From positions 4,526,001 through 4,590,000 of the forward strand of contig WJXW01000001.1 of assembly GCA_015832175.1 (NCBI GenBank): a stretch of 64,000 nt of DNA, in the 5' to 3' direction. The notes beneath the pieces are model-generated. The model saw nothing but the letters and a program-made list of their open reading frames with translations. It was not told where the DNA came from and made no database searches. Shown piece after piece: positions 55,601-64,000 of the stretch (position 1 is its first letter; each line of letters starts with the position of its first letter). Both the position numbers and the translations under genes were made by a program. The DNA is from Paraphaeosphaeria minitans. Its lineage: Eukaryota; Ascomycota; Dothideomycetes; Pleosporales; Didymosphaeriaceae.

Positions 55601-57787
55601 GTGCGGTAGATACTTCTAGCGAGTCCTCTATGGACACTGTGCCAGACGACACCGATCCGAAAGTCGAGTTCGCATCATCCAACTCAGCTACGGCCAACGA
55701 GGCGGCTCCTCTCGAAAAGGCTCGCCAGATTGGTGACTTCAACGTTTATCGTTACTACTTCTCATTCTTGAGCTGGAAGATAGGCATCATTTTCCTGGTG
55801 CTGCAATTTTCTTACGCTTTCCTCAATACCTTCCCTAGTAAGTGGATCAACTGCCTGTCAAGACCGGCTCTAACGATGAACAGCTGTATGGTTAAAGTGG
55901 TGGACCGACGCGAATGATCACAGCACTCATGACAGGAGTGCGTTGTACATCGGAGTATACTCAGCTTTCCAAATCTCCGCTCTTGTGGCGTCAGCTTCTG
56001 TCACTTGGTGGGTATCACTGCTACAGCTTCCATCCACGCTTACTCACCACAATTACAGGTGGTCTTTTAACGTCATGGCCGTCCAAACTGGGCTCAAATT
56101 ACATGACATTGTTGTCAAGACAGTCATGGCGTACGTGTCTTCAACTGCGAAGTGTTCGCTCTAACCACTTGCAGGGCTCCCCTCAAATTCTTCAGCACAA
56201 CTGATAGTGGAAATACGCTTACCAGGTATGCTCGAAAAAATTCCCTTTCAAGATTTGCGATAACATCGGAATAGGTTCAGCCAAGACTTTCAGCTACTGG
56301 ACATGTCGTTGCCTCTAGCTTTGATGGTAGTAGTTACGAGTAAGCATCCCTTCTAAATTCACATTCGCACCCTGACCTTTGCAGACGCGCTCATATGCAT
56401 GGCCCAAATTGCTCTTATCGCCACAGCATCCGCCTGGATATGTCTCAGCTTCCCTTTCCTCTTCACAGTCTTTTATTTCGTCCAGAAATACTACCTTCGC
56501 ACGTCGCGCCAAATGCGACTTCTCGACATCGAACAGAAAGCGCCGCTATACACGCAGTTTGCAGAGACCCTCGGAGGTCTTGCTACCATACGGGCCTACT
56601 CCTGGACCCAACACACGATCGAACATAGCAACAAGTTGATAGACAACAGTCAAAAACCTTACTATCTGATGTACGCGATCCAACGATGGCTCTCGCTCGT
56701 GTTGGACCTTATCATTGTCGCGCTGGCTATTCTGGTCGTTGGTGTCGCCATAGCTCTCCGTAATGCCATCTCGCCTGGCTTTACTGGCGTCTCTCTCACG
56801 CAGATCATATCGTTTTCATCGTATCTGAAGTTGATGGTGATGTTCTGGACGCAGATGGAGACATCGATCGGCGCTGTGGCACGCATCAAGCAGTTTGGCG
56901 AGCAGACAGCCAGCGAACACGACTCTGATGTGCAAGTCCCGCCGCAAGACTGGCCGAGTTGCGGGGAGGTCACAATCAACAATGTCACCGCAAAATACGC
57001 ACCAGACAAGGACGCCACTGCGCTTTCCTACGTTTCGTTGACGATCAGACCAGGCGAAAAGATTGGCATCGTAGGCCGCACCGGCTCGGGCAAGTCTTCG
57101 CTCATTCTCACGCTGTTCCGCATGCTGGATGTCTCGTCCGGCAGCATCACCATCGATGGTCTCGACATCTCCACACTCAAACGCGAAGAAGTGCGCCGCC
57201 GGATCGTTGGCATCACCGAGGCTCCATTCATCATGCCAGGCACCGTGAAGGAGAATCTTGATCCCTATGCGGAAGCCGACGACGAGAGTCGCACTTCTGC
57301 ATTGAGAAAAGTCGGATTGTGGGACACGGTAGAGAGTATCGGAGGCCTCGATGCGGACATGGAAGGCCTGAAGTTGAGCGTTGGCCAACGACAGTTGTTC
57401 AATATAGCGGGACTTTGGTCAAGAACGCAGGGAAGGTTCTGATCATGGATGAGGCTACGAGCAGGTATGTGAACCTTCGCGTCGCGTTTTGACGTTTGGC
57501 TGACTGGGTGTAGCATCGACGAGGCGACAGATAAGATTGTGCAACGCGCTATCCGAGAGGAGTTCAAAGACCGGACGGTGATCTACGTCGCGCATCGTCT
57601 CGATGCTATCCTCGACTTTGACCGGGTAGCAGTCATGGACAAGGGGTCTGTCGTGGAGATCGACGAGCCGAAGAAGCTTTTGGCGAGCGGGTCAATGTTC
57701 AGGGCGCTGTATGATGCTAGTTCGAAGGGCAATGATTTCACTGGTAAGGGGGATGGTGACGGCGTCGATGAGATCAAAGTGCTTTAG
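52700..57787 (+). pseudogene. ABCC-type (MRP) multidrug transporter with three frameshifts
   Basis: Fourteen exons can be traced: 52700-52921, 52975-53768, 53819-54098, 54149-54382, 54434-54996, 55052-55225, 55276-55438, 55490-55837, 55884-56007, 56059-56130, 56175-56225, 56275-56339, 56385-57464 and 57514-57787. The layout is TMD0, TMD1, NBD1 (Walker A GPVGSGKST, signature LSGGQRQ, Walker B FIFDD), TMD2, NBD2 (Walker A GRTGSGKSS, LSVGQRQL, DEATS), full length for a fungal MRP/Ycf1-like pump. Three one-base shifts break it. Near 53189 an extra G precedes the conserved RTLWL. Between 53480 and 53535 the frame moves again. Near 57412 a base is missing in the ARAL-type block before VLIMDEATS. 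Signals and splice sites are otherwise intact, so inactivation is recent or these are sequence errors. Such pumps export glutathione conjugates or toxic metabolites. Confidence 0.8.
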
Positions 57788-58168
57788 GGGACATGGAGAT
57801 GGATGCAGCGGGACTTTATTCTCTTCTTCTGTATACGATAGGTGACGCCTAGGGAGCTAATAGCAGGTTAGGTAAACAGAAATTACAATATACTGCACAC
57901 ATATATTCGTTTTGAAAATGGCACAGTGGTAGTTATTCGGAGCTTCCAGTATGGTATAGTAGCGATCTACGTAGAAGACGACAGGTGTTGCCGCCGTACG
58001 GGAAATGCAAAAAGCGGGGGAGCTCCCCTAGTGATAGCCTGTTGCCGACAGAGTAGGTGCGCGAGACGGGCAGCGTGTTCTAGATGGGACGGGTCGATGG
58101 GCGCATAAGAACGCAGGCCGGGCTAAAAAGCAATGAGAGTGAACATGAACGCAGAAACAAAAAAGTGC
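57788..58168. other. Intergenic, no gene seen
   Basis: 381 bp after the transporter stop; nothing supported. Confidence 0.45.
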
Positions 58169-58175
58169 AAAAAAA
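58169..58175 (-). terminator. RNA polymerase III terminator
   Basis: A run of seven T on the minus strand four bases after the tRNA-like 3' end, as expected for Pol III. Confidence 0.55.
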
Positions 58176-58179
58176 GATT

Positions 58180-58344
58180 GGGATACGCCAGGACTCGAAC
58201 CCAGGTCTCGCTGAGATACCCATCATCCCCGAACAGCTCCCCTAGCTACCCAGAATTGGTAGTTAGAATATGCAGCCAAGGCTGATCGGGGGAGCCGAAT
58301 CGAGTCCGACTAACTCAGGCGTCTTACCACTGGACCACGCACCC
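58180..58344 (-). tRNA. Intron-containing tRNA-like gene, anticodon not assigned
   Basis: On the minus strand GGGTGCG (58344-58338) pairs over seven bases with CGTATCC (58187-58181), two of them G-U. An A box (TGGTCCAGTGG) forms the D arm with GTC/GAC stems. A consensus B box (GGTTCGAGTCC) forms the T arm. Between them an anticodon stem CTGAG...CTCAG is interrupted by an insert of about 85-90 bases after TTAG, as for a tRNA intron. Read this way the anticodon would be AGT (Thr); shifting the stem by one base gives TAG (Leu). Base 37 would be a pyrimidine, which is unusual, so I do not assign identity. It may be a decayed copy. Confidence 0.5.
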
Positions 58345-58649
58345 TGAGTTGTTTGATGAAAGATGTCTGCAAAAATGGATATATAGAGTGGGTAAGCTAG
58401 ATAGTGAAGGAGAATGGTCGGCAAAGTGAGGCCTAGCGCAAGTGAGGGACGGCGTGGTTAGTGAGTGAATGAAGGACGGCGCCGACGAAATTGGAAGGAA
58501 AGCGTAAACATGGAGTGAAGGAACGATTAGACTGATACGGAAGGAACGCGCACATAGTGAAGATCGACACGCAGATGGCGAGTACAAGAACGCGCACACC
58601 AGGAGGACCGGGACTCGCAGACATCGAGGAGAAGCAGGAACAGAAGCAA

Positions 58650-58700
58650 AAATCCGGACGCGCAAGGACTCAAAACTGGGTCTCTAAGAGAAATGAAGCT
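58650..58700 (-). pseudogene. Degenerate copy of the tRNA-like 3' half
   Basis: On the minus strand AGAGACCCAGTTTTGAGTCC followed by TTGCGCGTCCGG parallels CGAGACCTGGGTTCGAGTCC and TGGCGTATCCC of the gene at 58180-58344. The B box core GTTCGA is changed to TTTTGA. No matching 5' half is visible. Confidence 0.4.
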
Positions 58701-58799
58701 GCTGGTCCCTCTGTGTAGGTACCCAGTCGAAAGAATTAACTCCAATACATGAACCCAGACCAGCATGGATTCTGAGTGTGGCATCGTCGGAGATGCACA

Positions 58800-59180
58800 C
58801 TTTCAGTGCGTGCAACAGTCTGTAGTACGGTAACTATAGTATTGTTAGAAGGCGATTTTTAGCCGGCTGTACTGTAGTAGACTTTTAGTATAGTTACAAC
58901 TATCCAAGTACAGTAGTTCTTTTAAGCTGTAGCCTGTAGTATTGCTACATACTTATCTAATTAGGAGAAAGGTATATGTTTATTATCCAGGTATACGTAT
59001 CAAAACTTAACTTCCAGCTTTTTTCTACTTTGTTGTATCCCTTTGACTAATTAAACATTTATACAGTAATTATCCCATAAAAGGCTTGGTTCCTTACTAT
59101 GCTGGATTTTCTACTATACTGTCTGCCCTATAGCTGCTCCTAACTGTACTTTAACCGTATTTAGATTTCACGGTCCGTAC
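58800..59180. repeat. AT-rich, RIP-like relic of unknown origin
   Basis: About 380 bp rich in TA dinucleotides (GTAGT, TATAGTT, AGTACAGTAG) amid balanced sequence, with the composition of the transposon block but no detectable shared sequence with it. It ends near a palindrome GGTCCGTACTACGGACC (59173-59189). Confidence 0.4.
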
Positions 59181-59204
59181 TACGGACCGCTGCACGCGCT
59201 GCAC

Positions 59205-59262
59205 ACCTTACCGGGTCACGAGCGAATCCGTACATTTTCGGGGCTGCTGACCACTAGACTAC
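59205..59262 (-). pseudogene. Possible truncated tRNA 5' half
   Basis: Minus-strand CGTAGTCTAGTGGTCAGCAG holds a perfect A box and D-arm-like sequence, and GTGACCCGGT resembles the start of a T arm, but the B box is missing. It would be a dead tRNA fragment. Confidence 0.35.
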
Positions 59263-60483
59263 GTGTTTTCTTAGTTAGGGAGGTAATAAGGATGATGAGG
59301 GCATATGGACTATAAAAACACGTGGCTGTTGAGCGGACCGAGTCCTGCAAGGATTAATTGAGAGTCTGAGATATCAAAAAGGTGAGAGAACTCTGAAGAT
59401 ACCTTTGTCGTTATGAATTTGAGTGTGGGAGTGATAGGGAAGCTTCCTGAAAGATAAAGCGTATACCAAATAGCTAGTTGGAGCAGCTGCCACATGTACT
59501 AGCAATGTCTTCAAGAACGTTTACAATGAGGCAATTGCAGCGCATGTAAGTTACGCATCTTAGAAGTGGCTGGCTAGTTATTTTGAGTTGTCTTTTCGAT
59601 CAACAACACGTCTAGATCCTCTTAGCAATACGAAACAAAACCCTGGAAAATGCCTGTAATGAGGGCAAAATAGTGGGTGTATGATCGATTAGTGAGGGAC
59701 TGAGTCACGTGTGTGGTCATACCATCGGTCCCCAGTTGTATTCTTCCCAATCATTCAAGATACCCAGCGTACACCAACGAAATATTATTAAGGTTGAATA
59801 GCGTGGTTGGTTAAAGAACCATAGTAGGAAGGGACGATGCGCTGGACACCATACTGGTCCATTACCCATCAGGTCCGCAACCCACAAACGTCGTTTCACA
59901 TAGCTGCAATCTGTAGGAGCATTCTCCGAAGAAGTCGAAATCCAGGAATGGTATTGGGTACATCGACGAAATAATTTCTTCGCACACTGTTTTCGAGTTG
60001 AGGAGAAGTCCCGGTCGTCAACACGTGAATAAGAGCAGGCTGACATCCAAGTGCTATTGTTCTTGAACGACGTAAATTACATCTGATGGATTGCTAAGTC
60101 TTACGGCTCATGCATGGCATAATGTTTCACTTCATGATAACGACAATACTACCTATTTTACACCATCGACATGGCTGAATCCGAATCGGATGATGGTTGT
60201 GTGACCAATCATACGCGCACCATGCTGCAGTTCGCGCAAAGGCGTGCTTACACATTACAAATCCACCATTCAACATCACTATATCAAGGCCACTTTTGCA
60301 GCCCGGATGCAATACTGGCGTTCTACCAACTTCATGTTTTAGTCTTCTAGACCAATTGCATCTAGTTTTCCCCTTTACTACGTTCCACCACCACTTTCGC
60401 GCACCGCATCATCTATCCCGCCATAGGCTACTTGCATCCCGTTTCCCAGCCCCAGAACCCAAAGCACCGCCAAAGACCGAACC
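59263..60483. other. Intergenic; only a doubtful short frame
   Basis: 1.2 kb. A minus-strand frame at 59717-60046 (109 codons, ATG start) has no signal peptide, repeat or family pattern, so I do not call it a gene. The region before 60484 is C-rich, as expected upstream of the next gene. Confidence 0.4.
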
Positions 60484-61701
60484 ATGACAGCCGCCCCCAC
60501 CCCCCTCCGCACAGCCCTCATCGGCCTCTCCTCCACCGCCACCACCTCCTGGGCCTCAGCCGCCCACCTCCCCGGCCTGCTCTCCCCCACCGGCCGTTCG
60601 AAACTCCCTATCACCGCCCTCCTCAACAGCAGTGTCAGTGCGGCCAGATCCGCCATCCAAACATATGCCCTCCCACCAGACACAAAAGCCTACGGCTCCC
60701 CCGAGGACCTCGCAAACGACCCGGACGTCGACCTCGTCATCTGCAACACGCGGGTGGACAGGCACTTTGCGACGATCCTGCCGAGCGTGCGGAAGGGAAA
60801 GGACGTTTTTGTCGAGTGGCCGATTGCGGCGCGGCTGGAGGATGTGGAGGCGCTGGTGGGAGAGGCGCGGAGGAGTGGGAGTAGGGTTGCGGTGGGGCTG
60901 CAGCGGAGGTGGGCGCCGCCGGTGGTGAAGCTGAGGGAGGTGGTTAGAGATGGGGTGGGTGGGAAGACGTTGGGGAGGATACTGAGTGTGGATGTGAGAG
61001 CGTTTGGGGGGACGATTGATCGGGATGTTGTGCCGGAGGGGTTGGCGTATTTCCTGGATCGAAAGGTTGGGGGGAATGTGGTTGTGATTGGGAATGGACA
61101 TCGTGAGTTTCTCATGCATCTGGCGAGGAAAGAGAGAAGTTGCTAATCTGGTGGAGTCATCGACACGGTGCTCTCCGTGGTGGGCGACGTCGAACCAAGC
61201 TCAGTCCACTCGCAGCTCCAGCTCCAGCGCCCGGACGTCCGCGTGCGCGACCCCTCGACCAACGAGATCATCACGACCGTCCAATCTGACGTCCCAGATC
61301 TGATCTCCCTCAATGGCACTCTGCAGCCCTCTTCAGCAACCCTCTCGTACCTCTTCCGCCGCGGTCAGCCCTTCCCCGGCACACCCGCTCTAACCTGGAC
61401 CATCAACCTCGAGCACGGCGAACTCCGCTTCTTGTCTCACTCTGGCCTTAATCTGGAGACGGGAGACCCCGCCACCATTCACGTGCACTGGTTCGACAGT
61501 AATGAAGTTGAGGAGGTCAAGTGGGACTGGAACGCGGAGCAAGCTGCGTTGCCGCCCTCGGCGAGGAACGTAATCAGCACGTTGGTAGCGTTTGCTGACC
61601 GCAAGGCGCCTGGGGATGGCTGGGTGAGCCTCGAAGATGCGGCGAGTCGGGCGAGGCTGATCGAGGGGTTTTTGGACGAGTGGGAGAAGAGCCAGAAGTG
61701 A
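60484..61701 (+). CDS. Gal80-like Gfo/Idh/MocA oxidoreductase
   Basis: Exons 60484-61102 and 61157-61701 around a 54-bp intron give 387 residues. The N-terminal Rossmann domain includes RTALIGLSST, VDLVICNTRVDRHFATILP and KGKDVFVEWPIA, the last corresponding to the E-K/W-P motif of the Gfo/Idh/MocA family. VGLQRRWAPPVVKLREVV and GHLIDTVLSVVGDV are shared with fungal Gal80-type proteins. The C-terminal half is the alpha/beta dimerisation domain. In yeast Gal80 binds NAD(P) and represses Gal4; most filamentous-fungal relatives are NAD(P)-dependent sugar oxidoreductases, so the role is open. The acceptor ends GGAG, a rare non-YAG form, but a GCTAAT branch precedes it and the frame requires it. 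Confidence 0.8.
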
Positions 61702-62129
61702 TGCGCGTTTCACGCAAAGGTGTACAAATGAAATATAGCTAAAAACGGACCTGTTCATCATCTCGCTGCATCTTATCAATTTTATCTCTCCTCTGATCGA
61801 GTTATGATAGCCGCCAACTGACTCTCTGTGCTTTCCCTCTTCTGCACCTCAGACCCGCAGCTGAACCCGGGGACTGCCCCACTCAGAGAGACCTCAATTT
61901 GAGTCCTGGAGCGCCCCCATGCTAGTTATTTTTTTTTGCTGTTTCATGAATTGTGTATGTGGGTAGTGTGCACCATGCATGCGTAGTCACATACTAAAAG
62001 AAACGATACCAAACTGGCGCCTCCCGCAACACTGTAACTTCCAGGGTCACACATATCTGTCTCGTAATCTTTGCATACACTTACGGTATGTCGTTTTCTG
62101 CTCCAAGGCAGCTGCTCCCCTTTCTCATC
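61702..62129. other. Intergenic between convergent genes
   Basis: 428 bp between the convergent stop codons of the oxidoreductase and the glutaminase. Nothing besides 3' ends is seen. Confidence 0.45.
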
Positions 62130-64000
62130 TTAAAGCTCATCCACCTCTCCAACCACCCCTCCCTTCCCACCCACCTTACAAGCCCTCTCTAACGCCAAAA
62201 TTGCAAAATGCCCACCTACAACCGGTCTCGCAAAGAAGTACGGATCCGGAAACCCCCCCTCTCCCTCGGTGTTGTACAGATCCGAGAAAGGTCTATCCGT
62301 GACCGTCTCATTGACCCACTTGGCCACCTTTTCCAATATAGATTTACGGACATCGGAGGAGGCGACGGCCGCGGCGTAGAACTCCCAGTCGGATTTTGCG
62401 TACAAGTGGCGGCTGTCGAGTGGAAGGCCGTATTTTTGGAGGGAGTAGGAGTACCAGATGGATTGGTTTGTGTAGATTTCGTGGGGGATGAAATCTTTCG
62501 CTTTGTTGGAGAGGAGGTCGGGGTTGGGAGAGAGAGACTGCTGGTCAGTATGTGAAGCATCTGCAATGGAGGACATATCTTTGGACGAGGCGTTGTTGGT
62601 GATAGAGGGATGAAAGCAGAGCAAAGCATCGGAGTAGAGTGAGTAAAGCGTGGTCCAGCTACCGTACCAGTCGTAGGCTAGCTTTGCATGAGAGCCGTCA
62701 ACTGAGATACCGCGCGTGCGCCAGTGATCAAGGTACTCGTCCGATATCTTCCGGTGTTCGTCCGCGTCGCCGGTGCGACCGAGAAGCGAAGCAAGCTCGC
62801 TGAAAGCTTTGATACCAATAATACCTTTCAAAGCGAGGTTGGTCTGGAGTGGTAGCCAGCCGGCAAAATCATCGGTGCACACTGTGAATCGCCATTAGTC
62901 TAGGGTAATCAGATGAAAGGCCTGGCTTACGCTGGTTTCCGGGTTCTTTGGCGAATTCAACAAGGTAGCCGGTCCACTGTTTCCAGAGTGTGTAGCTCCT
63001 TTCCAGCCATTTCGTCGCCTGCTTGATGCCCCTATCTCCACCACCCCAAGAGCTGTCGATGTAGTCGATGCCTTCGTGGGTGCCAAGGTTCGCCAACGCA
63101 AACCGATGATTTCCTCGATCATCAATTTCGTCTTTGTGGCCAATTGTTGACCATATTGACTGCGCAACCTCGTCCGACTTGTACTTCAACGAGTTCACCA
63201 AGGCCAATCCCATGATGAGCATGTCGCCGCACTCCTCGACGGGCATATACTCATCCCGCCCGTCGGCATGCCCAGTCAAGTTCGGGAAGTGCGACCCAAG
63301 GTCGTGCATCGAGTACTTGTTCGGATATAGATTCTTCAATTGATGTTCCAACAACGGCTCGAGCAGGTAAGCAGCCCACCTCGGGTTCGTGTACAGGAAG
63401 AACGGGAACGCTGGAAAGATGACGTCGACAGTCTGAGAGTTTCCATTTGAAGATATTTCCTTCAGGAAGAGCAACGGGTCGTCGGGCGTACCAGAGAAGC
63501 TCGTCGCACCTAGAGTTTGGCGAGCCGACAGGGCGACTATGTCGACATACTCCGAGCCGGAGGCATATGCGTCAATGCGAAGCTGTTCAGAGTAGTTGGT
63601 AGCCAAGGTCTGTGCCTTAGAGAAGTCGAGGTAATGGAAGCTCAAGAGATCCTCTTCAGACTGAAAATAGGACTTCCATAGCGGTAACATGCGTGTGAGG
63701 CCGCGTGCGGAAGCGAATTGAGTTACCTCATCTTGGACATGAGATATGGTAAACATAATGCTGTCACTTCCTATCCCGTGTGGTTTAGCTAGCTCAAAGG
63801 ACTTGGAGAAAGCGAAGACCGGTTCGTCCTTGTTGATTGCTCTCGGGAAGCCAGGATCGATCTCGTTTTGCAGCGTTCCGGTCCTTGCAAACCGCTGTCG
63901 AAGCTTCTCCGAAGGGCCGCTCTCGTGCCGCACATCCTCAGGCGCCGTAAAGTGCAATTGCCCCCATTCCGCTTGGTCTTTCTCCTCGGCGAAAATGACT
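62130..64000 (-). CDS. Glutaminase A (GtaA-like), 5' end beyond window
   Basis: Partial: the frame is open through the right edge (minus-strand VIFAEEKDQAEWGQLHF at the border). Exons to 62931 and 62881-62130 flank a 49-bp intron that restores NQLCTDDFAGWLPLQTNLALKG, the strongest family motif of fungal glutaminase A (DUF4965/DUF1793 region). Others are AFSKSFELAK, HDLGSHFPNLTGHADG with EYMPVEECGDMLIM, YDSSWGG-like IDSSWGGG, LAYDWYGSWTTLYSLY, YGLPLDSRHLYAKSDWEFY and VGGHFAILAL. About 620 residues are visible. The family hydrolyses L-glutamine to glutamate and is usually secreted; the signal peptide would lie outside the window. It converges on the Gal80-like gene. Confidence 0.88.

Noticed and set aside
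58180..58344. A tRNA-derived SINE
   Set aside because: A and B boxes are about 120 bases apart and flank a paired acceptor stem, which fits a tRNA with an intron; no tail or target duplication is seen.
59717..60046. 109-codon minus-strand frame with ATG
   Set aside because: No signal peptide, repeat, domain or splice partner; length is within chance.

Overview
The window is nuclear DNA of a filamentous ascomycete (Pezizomycotina; a Dothideomycete is my best guess, from gene style rather than any marker). The evidence is genes split by introns of about 45-65 bp with GT-AG ends and CTRAY-type branch points, fungal-specific families (DUF3074, glutaminase A, Snl1/BAG, FSH hydrolase, a homeodomain plus C2H2 factor), and one AT-rich block carrying the C-to-T/G-to-A decay typical of repeat-induced point mutation (RIP). 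No operons or bacterial signals are present.

Left gene-rich arm (1-14,349): UTP15 (ribosome biogenesis) and a homeodomain/C2H2 transcription factor diverge from a 0.5-kb spacer. Next come a secreted protein with a duplicated four-cysteine module, a relic of an NCS1 permease, MIO/SEA4 (TORC1 control) and EFG1 (rRNA processing) sharing a 0.3-kb bidirectional promoter, and a secreted GH47 alpha-mannosidase.

Transposon block (14,350-31,655): one composite insertion bounded by a 5-bp GCACA duplication. The host is a Ty1/copia element (A) read on the minus strand, with 238-bp LTRs, gag, integrase and RT/RNase H all broken by stops. A 3.27-kb gag-only relative (B) with 386-bp LTRs sits in its pol region (duplication CTATC). 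A solo LTR sits in its gag region in opposite orientation (duplication GTAGG). A 6.6-kb Ty3/gypsy chromovirus-type element has split A's right-hand LTR (duplication GTTTA). The target duplications let the insertions be nested relative to A. The solo LTR has almost no RIP, so it looks younger than the RIP wave.

Right arm (31,656-64,000): an eight-cysteine secreted protein directly beside the transposon border, an SDR oxidoreductase, a BAG/ubiquitin-like membrane protein whose apparent start is GTG, a secreted alpha/beta hydrolase, a small membrane protein, an uncharacterised protein, an FSH serine hydrolase, another cysteine-rich secreted protein, a DUF3074 protein, sterol O-acyltransferase (ARE2-like) divergent from AP-1 gamma-adaptin (APL4), a frameshifted ABCC transporter, a zone of tRNA-like sequences, a Gal80-type oxidoreductase and a glutaminase A gene running off the right edge.

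The housekeeping genes do not form one pathway. The accessory genes (small cysteine-rich proteins, hydrolases, ABC transporter) look like independent secretome or stress genes, not a metabolite cluster. All exon boundaries were read by eye from splice signals and frame continuity.
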